64,000 nucleotides of DNA from Lachnospiraceae bacterium (GCA_009911185.1 QXWW01000015.1:1-64000); one strand, 5' to 3'. Shown: positions 1 through 10,236, counted from the first letter of the stretch. Notes: generated from the letters alone by a model not told the origin. Numbers and translations are program-made.

Positions 1-68
1 CTTTAATAAAATTTATATTTTTATAATATTTTTGTTTGACAAACAATCTGGAAAAAATTTTGATTGTA

Positions 69-77
69 TGTTATAAT
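69..77 (+). promoter_or_regulatory. extended -10 promoter of the first LCP gene
   Basis: TG at 69-70 followed by TATAAT at 72-77 reads as an extended -10 element; there is no good -35 at the right spacing. The leader after it holds an imperfect inverted repeat (GATGCATCC at 97-105 against GGATGTATC at 118-126). A strong ribosome binding site, AGGAGGA at 164-170, sets the start of the gene at 178. Confidence 0.5.
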
Positions 78-177
78 TCTATAGATTATCTTCAGTGATG
101 CATCCATTTTGGTAATAGGATGTATCAGAAGCAGGAAGAATAAAAGTACATGAGAAATAAGTCAGGAGGAAATTGCA

Positions 178-1254
178 ATGGCGAGAGATACACAGAATAG
201 CCGCGGTATGGAAGGAAAAAGGAAGAGCAGCAGGAGAAAAAGGCAGAAACGGAAAATTATTATAATTGTGGCAGTGGTTTTGCTGGCGTTGATTTTGATT
301 CCGGTGGCGTTTTCCTGGAGTAAGTATGAAAAGATGGGAAAAATCGTCATTAAGGATAAGGATGTTAAGATTAATCAATTGGAGCCGGAGACGAAAAAGG
401 CTTTGGAAGGCTATGATAATATTGCATTGTTCGGGCTTGATAACCGTGATACCGGCAATTATGAGAGTGGAAACAGCGATACTATTATTGTGGTAAGTAT
501 CAACAAGGAGACAGGGGAGATTAAGATGGCGTCTGTGTACCGTGATACGTATCTGGACATTGGGGAAGATAAATTCCGCAAAGCGAATGCGGCCTATGCG
601 AACGGAGGACCCAAACAGGCAATTGAGATGCTCAATAAAAATTTGGATTTGGATATCACGGATTATGTCAGTGTGGATTTTGGCGCGTTAGTGGATGCGA
701 TTGACCTGCTGGGAGGTATTGAAATTGATGAGTTATCCCCGGAAGAAGCAAAATGGTTAAACGGTTATGTAGTTGAGACGAACGAGGTTACCGGTCATAA
801 CAGCGGCTCGGTATCATCTGGTACCAATGTGCATTTGGACGGCGTGCAGGCAACGTCTTATGCAAGAATCCGTTATGTGGGGCTGGATTATGAGCGTACG
901 AACCGCCAGCGTACCATAATTACGAAAATGTTTGAAAAGGCAAAGGACTGCGACCTCATAACGCTGAATAATCTCATGGATAAGCTGCTTCCGCAGATTT
1001 CCACCAGCCTAAGCCCTACGGAGATTCTGGGACTTGCGGGGAATGTGGCAAAATACCATATGGGAGAAAACACAGGATTCCCCTTTGATAAAGAGTCCCA
1101 TGATGTGGGAAGTATGGGAGACATGGTAATTCCAATCGATCTTGAGGAAAACGTCATTAAGCTTCATCAGTTCTTATATGCAAACGAGACGTATACGCCA
1201 TCCCAAACGGTAAAGGATTTGAGTGAAACCATTCATTCCAATACAGGCTATTAA
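178..1254 (+). CDS. LytR-CpsA-Psr (LCP) family cell-wall polymer ligase
   Basis: LCP proteins move undecaprenyl-linked glycopolymers onto peptidoglycan outside the membrane. The 358-residue protein has a very basic N-terminus (KRKSSRRKRQKRK), one membrane segment at about residues 24-46, then an extracellular LCP domain. Family landmarks are IALFGLDNRD (about 81-90), SVYRDTYL (about 119-126), the GGPKQAIEMLN stretch and the ARIRY...RTNRQRT block, which carries the arginines that bind the pyrophosphate lipid. AGGAGGA lies 8 bases before the ATG. It is clearly paralogous to the LCP gene at 13706 and heads a run of wall enzymes, so a wall-polysaccharide attachment role fits. The exact polymer cannot be told. 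Confidence 0.93.
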   Translation: MARDTQNSRGMEGKRKSSRRKRQKRKIIIIVAVVLLALILIPVAFSWSKYEKMGKIVIKDKDVKINQLEPETKKALEGYDNIALFGLDNRDTGNYESGNSDTIIVVSINKETGEIKMASVYRDTYLDIGEDKFRKANAAYANGGPKQAIEMLNKNLDLDITDYVSVDFGALVDAIDLLGGIEIDELSPEEAKWLNGYVVETNEVTGHNSGSVSSGTNVHLDGVQATSYARIRYVGLDYERTNRQRTIITKMFEKAKDCDLITLNNLMDKLLPQISTSLSPTEILGLAGNVAKYHMGENTGFPFDKESHDVGSMGDMVIPIDLEENVIKLHQFLYANETYTPSQTVKDLSETIHSNTGY

Positions 1255-1296
1255 TTTTCAAAATAGGATACAGATTGTTCGTAAGGGAGATGCGTT

Positions 1297-2559
1297 ATGG
1301 GAAAAATATGGAAATTTGTAAAATTTTGTACCATGGCGGTGGTATGCGTATTATTTTTGGGAGCAGGCATGAAATCAGAAGCGGTAACGATTGGCACGGC
1401 AGGCGGGTTAAAGCAGATTTCTGCAGGCCCTAACAGGGTAGAAGTCAGTTGGGATGCAGTAATTGGCAATCAAATCCGCTATAAGGCGGAGCTGTGCGAA
1501 AATAAGAATTTTACGGGTGGAATCATGGATAATCTTGGGGCGGAAAAAAAGGGGACTGATTTACCCAGGGAAACATTTTCAGGGCTCACGCCGGGGAAGA
1601 AATATTATGTCAGAGTGACGGCTTTTTCCTGTACGGATGAACAATTTAACTGGGGGACGCCGTCCGCCGTCCTGGAAGTAGTGACGGCGCCCGAAGACGT
1701 CAGGATCCAGAATTTTAAACAGACCAAAGCCACGGAAACCAGTATTACAGTATCCTGGAAGAAATGTGCAGAAGCAAACGCTTACCAGCTTATCTACGGA
1801 AAAAAGGGGGACGATATCAATAGCAGGACAAAAATTCTGCTTGATAAAGTAACTTCTTATACGGCAAAAAAGCTCAGTAAAAATGCAGAATATAATTTCT
1901 GGATTTGTCCCGTGAAAAAAAGCGCTGCCGGCTATTGCGCGCTGAGCAGTTACACCACAAATCTTCTGAATTGTCCGGTGCTGCCAGTTAAGGTTAAAGG
2001 AGTGGAGGCGAGTTTCTGGAGTCCCACTTCGGAACATCTGGATTTAGAATGGAAGCCGAGCGATTCCGCAGACGGTTATCAATATCAGATTTACGCAGAA
2101 GGTGGAAAGAAGGCGTTGCTTGGCGGCAGGAAAACGGAGAATGGAAGCAGTACCAATTTTTCAACCGATAAGCTAAAGAGTCTTCGCTTTTTAAAGCTTC
2201 GCGTGCGTGCATTTATCAATATTACAGGAAATTCCCAATATGGCAAATGGTCGGACTGGGTCTATTTTGCCAGACAGCCGGATGTGGAAACGCAAAATAC
2301 CAAAGGCGGTGTGAAACTTACCTGGGATAAGGTAAGAGGCGCCCATAATTATACCATATACGTTTCTACCAGGAGGGAGTCGGGATATAAGAAAGTAGAA
2401 AATACCACGAAAACTTCTGCCACGGTTAAGAAATGTGGAAAATCAAATCTTAAATCCGGCAAACAATATTATTTTATGGTCGTAGCGAATAAAAGAGTGG
2501 GAAAAAAGACGTTTCAAAGCACCAGAAATTATTGTTTTTGGATTACATACAGAAAATAA
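1297..2559 (+). CDS. secreted fibronectin type III repeat protein
   Basis: A 420-residue protein with a signal peptide (basic start, hydrophobic stretch about residues 9-23) and no catalytic domain that I recognise. The rest is about four FnIII-like modules, each with a VSW/LEW-type strand and a later YYVRV- or YYFMV-like strand (for example VEVSWDAV near 47, ITVSWKKC near 149, VKLTWDKV near 341). The last module is lysine-rich, as is common in wall-associated Lachnospiraceae proteins. It sits 42 bases after the LCP gene with GGGAG before its ATG, and an intrinsic terminator follows, so it probably ends that operon. Function is likely binding or structural at the surface; this is inference. 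Confidence 0.8.
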   Translation: MGKIWKFVKFCTMAVVCVLFLGAGMKSEAVTIGTAGGLKQISAGPNRVEVSWDAVIGNQIRYKAELCENKNFTGGIMDNLGAEKKGTDLPRETFSGLTPGKKYYVRVTAFSCTDEQFNWGTPSAVLEVVTAPEDVRIQNFKQTKATETSITVSWKKCAEANAYQLIYGKKGDDINSRTKILLDKVTSYTAKKLSKNAEYNFWICPVKKSAAGYCALSSYTTNLLNCPVLPVKVKGVEASFWSPTSEHLDLEWKPSDSADGYQYQIYAEGGKKALLGGRKTENGSSTNFSTDKLKSLRFLKLRVRAFINITGNSQYGKWSDWVYFARQPDVETQNTKGGVKLTWDKVRGAHNYTIYVSTRRESGYKKVENTTKTSATVKKCGKSNLKSGKQYYFMVVANKRVGKKTFQSTRNYCFWITYRK

Positions 2560-2655
2560 GCGCGGAAATAGATATTGACAAATCGCCCGGGAAGAAAGCC
2601 GATGGAAAATCATATGAAATCGGGAATGAGTGAAGAAAAAGGTAGTAAATCTTGG

Positions 2656-2687
2656 AAGTGTACAGGAATATGCCCTGTACACTTTTT
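2656..2687 (+). terminator. intrinsic terminator after the FnIII protein
   Basis: Perfect 11-bp stem AAGTGTACAGG (2656-2666) with CCTGTACACTT (2674-2684), 7-base loop, running into TTTTT. Confidence 0.9.
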
Positions 2688-2720
2688 ATAAACGCTGAAA
2701 ATACAAGGGTTTGCGGAAAA

Positions 2721-2737
2721 TGTAAAGTTTTTGTAAT
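2721..2737 (+). promoter_or_regulatory. WalR (YycF)-like box before the FnIII amidase
   Basis: TGTAAA-GTTTT-TGTAAT matches the published WalR consensus TGTWAH-N5-TGTWAH exactly. It lies about 100 bases upstream of a peptidoglycan amidase, the typical WalKR target class. A possible promoter follows (TTGTAC near 2753, TAACAT 17 bases later). Confidence 0.6.
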
Positions 2738-2833
2738 ATCTTAACTGCAAGGTTGTACTCAAAAAAAAATTGTGATAACATAGGTACGATATGACAGGTA
2801 AAAAATTTAATTATAAAAGTAAGTTGAAACGGA

Positions 2834-5800
2834 GTGTGGAAAATGAAATTGTTTAAAAAATGGATTGCTGCGGTGCTGTCTGTTAGTATGATTCTGTCTG
2901 TGCCAGGCATTAGCGTACAGGCGGAAGTGTTTTCCAAAGAACAGCGGGAAGAAAAAATGCAGGAAGCAGACGGCGGGGCCGGAGTGATAAAACAGACGGC
3001 AGAGGCCGGGCAGAAGATAATTCCGGAGGCGGCGCAACACGCAGAAGAGGAACAGCAGATTATGCCGGGGGCCCTGGAGTTTGTGATGCAGGAAAGCGCG
3101 TCCATAAAAGCGCCCGGCACACAGAATATAGTGGCAAGCCTGGGACAGGAAAACAAGGCAGTTACGCTGGCACAGCTCTGCTACCGCAACAAAGAAGGGC
3201 AGGAATTTATTGCAGAGTCGGCTGCAATTGCTGATAATATTGTGAAGTTTACCATGGAATTTACGGACAATGCCCAGGCAGACGTCTATGAGTTGTCCTA
3301 TATTTATTACGAAGCTGCCAAAGAAAAATACCAGGTGAATTTTAGGGAACTCGGCATGGAAGTAAAATTTGGCGTGAATTGTGAGACAGACGCGGAACCG
3401 GACGAGATTCTGGTGGATGAAGACATCATGCAGGAAGTAGAAGCTAGTGTGGTTACTTTTGATGAGAATGGGAATGTGGTTTCTGATAATTCAGTCCAGG
3501 ATGTGTTGGAGGACGCCGGGAATTTACAGCGCTTCTCTGCGGAACGCTCTTCGGCAGCTCAAAGGGCGGCAGGCAGTATGGTAATTATGTTGGATCCCGG
3601 ACACGACAGTACTCATGCAGGCGCCCGGGGAAACGGCTGCAAAGAAGAAGAAGCCGTATTAAAAATCGCCAATTACTGCCGGCAGGAGCTGCAGAAATAT
3701 GCAGGTGTCACCGTCTATATGACAAGAGAGAGCAATGTCTGCCCGAACGGCGGCTCTGCGGTAGATTCAGGAACCTGCAATGCGAAAAGGGTAGAACTTG
3801 CAGTCAAAAGAAAAGCAGACGTGTATGTAAGTTTTCATTTGAACTCCAGTTCCAGCACATCCCCTTCCGGAGTAGGCGTGTATTATCCCAATGGAAGCTA
3901 TCGGCCTGCGATTGGAGCGGAAGGGAAGGGCCTTGCAACTGAGATCTACAAGAAGCTGAGCGCTTTAGGGCTTTCCACCTGGGCCGGCGGAATATTGATC
4001 CGTAATTCAGAAGACAATACGCAGTATCCGGACGGTTCTCTTGCCGATTATCTGAGCATTATACGCAGGAACAAGCTGGCGGGGATTCCGGCAGTATTGA
4101 TTGAACATGCATTTTTGAGCAATGCGGCAGATGTCAGCGGATTTTTAAATTCGGATATGAAACTTAAAAATTTAGGAGTTGCAGACGCTCAGGGGATTGC
4201 GGCGTATTATGGTTTGACGGTAGGGAACGGTCAGCCGGAAATTCAGTGGATTCAGGCGAGAGGCAGTAATAAACTGCGCATAAGCTGGAGCCAGGCTACT
4301 GCTGCGGAATCTTATCAGATTTACCGGAGTAATTCGGAAAATGGCAGTTTTACAAAGATTGCGGAGCTTAGCGGAGACAAATACGATGATGAGAATGTAG
4401 GACCGGGCGTTCCATATTATTATAAAATATGCGCTGTATTTTCCAATGGAAAGAAGTCTGATTATTCCAAAATATATTCAGGCATGACGCTGGCAACTCC
4501 TGCAATCACCGGCATTGTTTCCCGGGGAGGAGGGAAACTGGATATAAAATGGAGCCCGGTAGAGGGTGTGGGGGCATATGAACTTCTGCGCAGCGATTCT
4601 CAGGAAGGAAAGTATAAAAAGATCATCTCAACGGCAGAGAATAAATTTGTCGACCAGAATGTGACACTGCAGAAGAATTATTATTATAAAGTGCGCGCCG
4701 TGGGAGGAGATAACAACGGCTATGGCAGCTATTCTCCCATATTGTCCGGCTGGGCGGTACCGAAAACTTCTATTACGAGCGTCAGTTCCAAGACCAGCAC
4801 ATCCTTACAGATCCGCTGGAAAAAGGTGGAGAATGCCTATGCGTACCGTATTCAGAGAAGCACCTCTAAAAAGGGAAAATATAAGACCATTGCAACGGTC
4901 AAAAACGGCAAAAATTCTTACATAGATACGAAAGTAAAAGAAAAAAAGAATTATTATTATAAAATCCAGGTAATGAACCGAGTAAATAATAAAACGGGAT
5001 ACAGCAGTTACAGCAGTGCAGTTTCGGGAAAAACCATTACCGGCACGTCCATGATTTATGTAAGATCCAAAAGCAGCGGAAAAATGGAGCTGAAATGGAA
5101 AAAAGAGCCTTCGGCTTATGCCTACAGCATTAAGCGCAGCACTAAGAGGAACGGCGAATATACAAAAATTGCCGAGATTCGCGACCGTGATATCACAACG
5201 TATTTGGATAAAAATGTAAAGGGCGGCCAGAAGTATTATTATGTTGTGGAAGTGATTATCAAAAATAAGGGAGTAAGGAATTACAGCGGGGATTCTAAGC
5301 CCAAAGCGGCGACAAATTTAAAGAAGGTAACGATAAAGTCTTTACAGGCGGGAAGCGAAGGGATTACCCTGAACTGGGAAAAAGCGGCCGGGGCCAATAC
5401 TTATATTGTAATGAGAAGTACATCAGGCAGCAGCGGGTTTCAGCAGATTGCAAAGATAAAAAATGCTGATTATACTTCTTTTACCGATAAGAATGTAACC
5501 GCCGGAGCAAGATATTATTATCGTGTCCGCGCAATCCGTGAAGGAAAATATGCAGGCTATGGAAGTTATGGTAAGATTTCAGAGAAATGGATGCTCGCTG
5601 CTCCCGCAGGATTTAAGGTCACGGCAATAAAGCAAACCGTGACGCCGGATACGCCGCCTCAGATACAGCTGCGCTGGGAAAAGGTGAAAGGCGCGACAGG
5701 TTACGCCGTCTTTAAGAGCGTCAAAGAAGACGGAGATTATGAAATGATAGCGCTGGTGAGCGGTAATGGAACGGTAAGTTACAAAGACAGTAAAGTCTCA

Positions 5801-5911
5801 GCGGGGAAAGTTTACTATTATAAAGTTGCGGCAGTGGGCACGATAGGAGCGGAAAGCGGAAATGGAGATGAAACAGCTCCCGTGTCGGCCGTCATTGAAT
5901 CTGTGAAATAA
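2834..5911 (+). CDS. secreted N-acetylmuramoyl-L-alanine amidase with six FnIII modules
   Basis: The 1025-residue exported enzyme cuts the amide bond between MurNAc and the stem peptide. It has a signal peptide (residues 1-30, ending VQA), a Gln/Glu/Ala-rich linker with a small beta-rich domain (about 30-245), an Amidase_3 domain (about 248-465) and about six FnIII modules (470-1025). Zinc-site residues are visible: His in LDPGHDS, Glu in KEEEAVL, His in SFHLNS, and the catalytic Glu in LIEHAFLSN. The FnIII units share an IxW strand and a YYYKV strand. A WalR-like box lies upstream and the glucosaminidase gene follows after 38 bases, so the two hydrolases are probably co-transcribed for wall turnover or cell separation. 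Confidence 0.92.
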   Translation: MWKMKLFKKWIAAVLSVSMILSVPGISVQAEVFSKEQREEKMQEADGGAGVIKQTAEAGQKIIPEAAQHAEEEQQIMPGALEFVMQESASIKAPGTQNIVASLGQENKAVTLAQLCYRNKEGQEFIAESAAIADNIVKFTMEFTDNAQADVYELSYIYYEAAKEKYQVNFRELGMEVKFGVNCETDAEPDEILVDEDIMQEVEASVVTFDENGNVVSDNSVQDVLEDAGNLQRFSAERSSAAQRAAGSMVIMLDPGHDSTHAGARGNGCKEEEAVLKIANYCRQELQKYAGVTVYMTRESNVCPNGGSAVDSGTCNAKRVELAVKRKADVYVSFHLNSSSSTSPSGVGVYYPNGSYRPAIGAEGKGLATEIYKKLSALGLSTWAGGILIRNSEDNTQYPDGSLADYLSIIRRNKLAGIPAVLIEHAFLSNAADVSGFLNSDMKLKNLGVADAQGIAAYYGLTVGNGQPEIQWIQARGSNKLRISWSQATAAESYQIYRSNSENGSFTKIAELSGDKYDDENVGPGVPYYYKICAVFSNGKKSDYSKIYSGMTLATPAITGIVSRGGGKLDIKWSPVEGVGAYELLRSDSQEGKYKKIISTAENKFVDQNVTLQKNYYYKVRAVGGDNNGYGSYSPILSGWAVPKTSITSVSSKTSTSLQIRWKKVENAYAYRIQRSTSKKGKYKTIATVKNGKNSYIDTKVKEKKNYYYKIQVMNRVNNKTGYSSYSSAVSGKTITGTSMIYVRSKSSGKMELKWKKEPSAYAYSIKRSTKRNGEYTKIAEIRDRDITTYLDKNVKGGQKYYYVVEVIIKNKGVRNYSGDSKPKAATNLKKVTIKSLQAGSEGITLNWEKAAGANTYIVMRSTSGSSGFQQIAKIKNADYTSFTDKNVTAGARYYYRVRAIREGKYAGYGSYGKISEKWMLAAPAGFKVTAIKQTVTPDTPPQIQLRWEKVKGATGYAVFKSVKEDGDYEMIALVSGNGTVSYKDSKVSAGKVYYYKVAAVGTIGAESGNGDETAPVSAVIESVK

Positions 5912-5949
5912 TATGCAGGAGATTAGAAGGGAAAGAAGGGAAACAGGGT

Positions 5950-8283
5950 ATGAGAATAAGAAAGAAAGTCAATATCGCAGTATGGCTGTTGGCGGCGTCT
6001 GTGCTGGCAGCCGATGTCAGCGGAAATAGTCTTTGGGTATATGCCGGGCAAATGGGGGCAGGAGGCGTCTTCACAGTGCAGGAAGAAGCGTTTCCGATGC
6101 AGAAGGGAGAGGTCAGCGCAGATACAGGCGAAGAAACAGCGGAAGAGGATTCTCTGAAAAGTCAGGCAGAAAAAGCATTTGCCGCTTTACTGCGGGAATA
6201 TGAGATGTATGGGGTATTGACAAGTAAATCCGATATTCCTGTTTTGCAGTATCCTTTTTACGACGCCCCGCTGGTGAAGGCGCTTCCCAGCGGATACCAG
6301 GTGCGTTTTCAGGCCGCCGTGGTTCAGGAAGGGGAAATCTGGTTTCAGGTTGCCTTTGCTGTAAACGGCGTAGAATTTTCGGGATATGTGAAAGACAGCC
6401 ATGTGATATCCCAGGACGACAGACTTCAGAAATGGATTACTCAGTACTTTAGCAGCCCAAAAAGCAGGGCGGCGGCAATCAGCAGCGTGACGCCGGCTGA
6501 GGGCACAGATTTATCTGCGTTTCCCTCGAGCTACCGTTCTTACCTTCAGAAACTGATCAAGGCGCACCCCAATTGGACGTTTGTGCCGTTGAATACGGGA
6601 CTGAAATGGTCGGAAGTGGTAGAAAACGAGATGGTAAACGCCAGAAATCTGGTTCCTGTTTCGTCGCTGCTTTTATGGAAGTCCACGGCGGCGCAGGATT
6701 ACAATATGGCTACCGGAGCGTGGATTCCCAAGGATGGGCAGACCTGGGTGCAGGCGTCGGAATCCGTGGTAAAGCATTTTCTTGACCCCAGAAATTTTCT
6801 CAATGAGGAATCTGTATTCCAGTTTGAGCAGCTCACCTATAATGGCGCCTACCATAATGTATCCGGCGTGGAAAAAATATTAAGCGGCACGTTTATGGGG
6901 AATAAGAAACTGGAGGATAATTCCGGCGGCGGGATTACCTATGCGCAGGCGTTTATGAAGATTGGAAAAGAGTTAAAGGTCAGTCCGTATTTTCTGGCAA
7001 GCCGTGTCCGGCAGGAGCAGGGCGTGAAAGGAGACTCTGCGCTGATTTCAGGTACATATCCAGGCTATAAGGGATATTATAACTATTTTAATATTTCGGC
7101 TACCGGTTTGGGCGATCAGGTGATCGTTAACGGTCTGAAAGAGGCAAAAGCGGAAAAGTGGACCACAAGATATGCAGCCTTGCTCGGCGGGGCGAGGAAG
7201 ACGGCAGAGAGATATATTACCAGGGGCCAGGATACCTTCTATTTACAGAAATTTGATGTGGACGCTTCTTATGACGGCCTCTACTGGCACCAGTATATGC
7301 AGAATCTTCAGGCGGCGGACAATGAGAGTAAGAACGTCCGCAAAAGCTATGAGTCCATGGGAGCTATCAACAATAAGTTTGTGTTTAAGGTACCGGTTTA
7401 CAAAAATATGCCTTCCGCCGCGTATCCCAAGCCGGGAGAGAAGCTCGAGAAGACAACTTTGACAGCCAAGAAAGACGGTTATACGGTAAATTTGTCCTGG
7501 AAGGAGACAAGCGGCGCGCAGGGATATCAGGTTTACCGCAAAGAAGGAAGCGGCGGAACCTATAAACTGGCCAAGAGTTTAAGCGGGCTTGGTTCCACTT
7601 CCTGGCAGGATAATAAGATAGAAGTGGGTAAAACATATTATTATAAAGTAAGAAGTTATTTCAAGTGGAAAGAGGGCACGATGCGTTCGTCCTATTCCAG
7701 CGAGCAAAAAGCGGATTATGCGATACCAGCCGCTTCCCTGCAGAGCGTTAAGGTAAAGAACTATACGACCGTACAGTTGTCCTGGAACAAGAAAAGCGTG
7801 ACGGGATACCGTATTTACCGCAAGACGGATTCCGGGAAATATGTGAGCCTGGCAGTGCTCAAAGGCAGCGGGATTTTAAGTTACAAGGATAGCACGGTGG
7901 AGCCGGGGCATACTTATTCCTATAAGATCCGCAGTTATAAGACGGTGGATGGCAAGAATTACTATTCTAAATACAGCAGCGTAAAACAGGCTGAGGTTAA
8001 GATGAAAGTTCCCAGTCTTAAAAGCGCCAGGGCAAGCGGTTCTAAGGTAAAGCTTACATGGAAGCGTGATACCAAGGCGAGCGGATATTATCTGTACCGT
8101 TCGGAAAAGAAAAAGGGCGGATATAAGAAGATACAGACTATTTCTGGTAATAAGAAGCTGAGTTGGACGGACAGCGGCGTTTCCAAAAAGAAAACCTACT
8201 ACTATAAAATACGTTCCTATGTGAAAACTTCCAAGGGCAAGAAAAGTTCTTCTTATTCGAAGCCGCTGCAGGTAAAAAGATAA
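5950..8283 (+). CDS. secreted SH3/glucosaminidase wall hydrolase with FnIII modules
   Basis: The 777-residue protein has a signal peptide (residues 1-33), an SH3-like domain (about 75-150), a glucosaminidase-type domain (about 195-490) and three FnIII modules (500-777) whose last two are Lys/Ser/Tyr-rich. The catalytic-domain landmarks are SPYFLASRVRQEQG, whose Glu is the expected acid, and the GYYNYFNISA stretch, as in endo-beta-N-acetylglucosaminidases of the LytD type. It probably cleaves glycan strands while the FnIII tail docks on the wall. It follows the amidase by 38 bases and precedes a glycosyltransferase by 13, which suggests one long operon. Confidence 0.88.
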   Translation: MRIRKKVNIAVWLLAASVLAADVSGNSLWVYAGQMGAGGVFTVQEEAFPMQKGEVSADTGEETAEEDSLKSQAEKAFAALLREYEMYGVLTSKSDIPVLQYPFYDAPLVKALPSGYQVRFQAAVVQEGEIWFQVAFAVNGVEFSGYVKDSHVISQDDRLQKWITQYFSSPKSRAAAISSVTPAEGTDLSAFPSSYRSYLQKLIKAHPNWTFVPLNTGLKWSEVVENEMVNARNLVPVSSLLLWKSTAAQDYNMATGAWIPKDGQTWVQASESVVKHFLDPRNFLNEESVFQFEQLTYNGAYHNVSGVEKILSGTFMGNKKLEDNSGGGITYAQAFMKIGKELKVSPYFLASRVRQEQGVKGDSALISGTYPGYKGYYNYFNISATGLGDQVIVNGLKEAKAEKWTTRYAALLGGARKTAERYITRGQDTFYLQKFDVDASYDGLYWHQYMQNLQAADNESKNVRKSYESMGAINNKFVFKVPVYKNMPSAAYPKPGEKLEKTTLTAKKDGYTVNLSWKETSGAQGYQVYRKEGSGGTYKLAKSLSGLGSTSWQDNKIEVGKTYYYKVRSYFKWKEGTMRSSYSSEQKADYAIPAASLQSVKVKNYTTVQLSWNKKSVTGYRIYRKTDSGKYVSLAVLKGSGILSYKDSTVEPGHTYSYKIRSYKTVDGKNYYSKYSSVKQAEVKMKVPSLKSARASGSKVKLTWKRDTKASGYYLYRSEKKKGGYKKIQTISGNKKLSWTDSGVSKKKTYYYKIRSYVKTSKGKKSSSYSKPLQVKR

Positions 8284-8296
8284 AAGGATGTGAAAG

Positions 8297-10144
8297 ATGA
8301 AGATTACACCTTACCGAATCAAAAAGGGAATCCGCTATCTGAAACATTATGGTCCCAAAGCGTTTTGGAACCGGCTTTTAGATAAGCTGGAACCGGAAGA
8401 CGTGCCCTATGGTCCATGGTATGAACGGCATAGGGCGGGAGCACAAGAACTGGAACAGCAGGCCGGACAGGAGAAGAAATTTGCCTGCCGCCCCCTCGTC
8501 AGTATTGTTGTGCCCTGTTACCAGACGCCGGAAGAATATCTGATCGCGATGCTGGATTCCGTCCGGCAGCAGTCTTACAGCCGCTGGCAGTTATGTCTGG
8601 CGGACGCCACGCCTTCTGACGAGGTGGAAGAGCTGGTTAAGGCGTACTGCAGACAGCACCGGGAGGAACGGGTGGTATATGAGCGCTTAGAGAAAAATCT
8701 GGGAATTGCCCAGAACACGAATGCCGGAATTGGCATGGCGCAAGGGGAGTGGATCGGTTTTTTGGACCATGACGACCTTCTGGCTCCGGAAGCTTTGTAT
8801 GAGATAGTTTTATTGATCAATCGGGAACCGGAGAATGAAGCAATCTATTCTGACGAGGATCAGGTAGAAGATACCAGACATGGTTTAAAACACGGCAGTC
8901 CTCATTTCAAGCCAGATTTCAGTCCGGATCTTTTGCGTTCCAACAATTATATTACCCATTTTTTTTGTGTGAAGCGAAGTATTTTGGAACAGACGGGAGG
9001 ATTCCGGGCAGAGTTTAACGGGGCGCAGGATTATGACCTGATTCTGCGTTGTACGCAAAAGGCGCGAAAAGTCGGACATGTGCCCAAGGTTCTGTATCAC
9101 TGGCGGGTTCACGGCAATTCTACGGCTGACAATCCTTTAAGTAAGCCGTATGCCTATGAAGCAGGCAGACATGCGCTCGAACAGCATTTAGCGCGTATCG
9201 GCCAGCCGGGTCAGGTCAGCCAGCTTCCCCATTTTGGATATTACCGGGTGAAATACCCGGTTGCCGGCAATCCGCTGGTGTCCATTCTGATTCCCAATAA
9301 AGATCAGCCGGACACACTGCGAAGATGTATACAGTCCCTGGAATGCTCGACCTGGAAGAACTTTGAGGTTATCATTGTGGAAAACAACAGCCAGGAACCT
9401 GCAATCTTTGAATATTATCAAAAACTTTGCGGCAATAAAGGGCAAGGGAAAGTCTATGGCACGGGGACATTGCGCGGCGGACAGCCCGTGAAAGTAGTGG
9501 TTTGGGAAGGCGGATTCAACTATTCGGCCATCAATAATTTTGGCGCGGGCTATGCAGAAGGGGAATATTTTGTTCTGCTGAACAACGATATTGAAATCAT
9601 TACGCCCGACTGGCTGGAGGAAATGCTGGGCAACTGCCAGAGACCGGAGGTCGGCATTGTCGGGGCCAGGCTCTATTATCCGGACAATACGGTCCAACAT
9701 GCCGGAATTGTGGTGGGAATCGACGGAATCGCGGCTAACATGTTTCCGGGGCTGCGCAGGGGACAGGAAGGCTATTACCACAAGGCGGCAATTCAATTGA
9801 ATTACAGTGCCGTGACGGCGGCGTGTCTAATGGTTTCAAGGGAAATTTACCAGAAGGTTCACGGACTGGAAGAAAGGCTTGCCGTGGCGTTTAACGACCT
9901 GGATTTCTGTCTGCGCGTGGGCAGAGAAGGATATCTTGTGGTGTACGATCCTTTTGTGGAGGCTTACCATTATGAATCTAAGTCCAGAGGCAGGGAGGAT
10001 ACCAGAGAAAAGGTACGTCGTTTTGGCGAAGAGATTGAATTTATCCGTACCCGGTGGATAGATTTGCTGAAAAAGGGAGATCCTTATTATAACCCTAATT
10101 TTTCTCTGAAAAAATGTAATTATGCCTTAAAACCCTGGAAGTAA
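8297..10144 (+). CDS. two-domain family 2 glycosyltransferase
   Basis: The 615-residue cytoplasmic enzyme carries two GT-A (GT2) domains in tandem. The first (about 70-300) has SIVVPCYQTP and the metal-binding FLDHDD. The second (about 325-580) has SILIPNKDQP and LLNNDIEI, plus FNDLDFCLRVG near the acceptor site. Such double GT2 proteins build repeating surface polysaccharides by adding two sugars. GGATGTGAAAG before the ATG supports this start. A terminator follows at 10204. The sugar specificity is not readable from sequence. Confidence 0.9.
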   Translation: MKITPYRIKKGIRYLKHYGPKAFWNRLLDKLEPEDVPYGPWYERHRAGAQELEQQAGQEKKFACRPLVSIVVPCYQTPEEYLIAMLDSVRQQSYSRWQLCLADATPSDEVEELVKAYCRQHREERVVYERLEKNLGIAQNTNAGIGMAQGEWIGFLDHDDLLAPEALYEIVLLINREPENEAIYSDEDQVEDTRHGLKHGSPHFKPDFSPDLLRSNNYITHFFCVKRSILEQTGGFRAEFNGAQDYDLILRCTQKARKVGHVPKVLYHWRVHGNSTADNPLSKPYAYEAGRHALEQHLARIGQPGQVSQLPHFGYYRVKYPVAGNPLVSILIPNKDQPDTLRRCIQSLECSTWKNFEVIIVENNSQEPAIFEYYQKLCGNKGQGKVYGTGTLRGGQPVKVVVWEGGFNYSAINNFGAGYAEGEYFVLLNNDIEIITPDWLEEMLGNCQRPEVGIVGARLYYPDNTVQHAGIVVGIDGIAANMFPGLRRGQEGYYHKAAIQLNYSAVTAACLMVSREIYQKVHGLEERLAVAFNDLDFCLRVGREGYLVVYDPFVEAYHYESKSRGREDTREKVRRFGEEIEFIRTRWIDLLKKGDPYYNPNFSLKKCNYALKPWK

Positions 10145-10203
10145 AAGGAGCGGTTTTGTATTTGCCGCGACGCCTGTAAAAACATATCAATGTCTGAAGT
10201 TAG

Positions 10204-10236
10204 AAGGGCAGGTTCATTAGAACTTGCCCTTTTTTC
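10204..10236 (+). terminator. intrinsic terminator after the glycosyltransferase
   Basis: AAGGGCAGGTTC (10204-10215) pairs with GAACTTGCCCTT (10220-10231) with one mismatch, followed by a T run. Confidence 0.85.
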
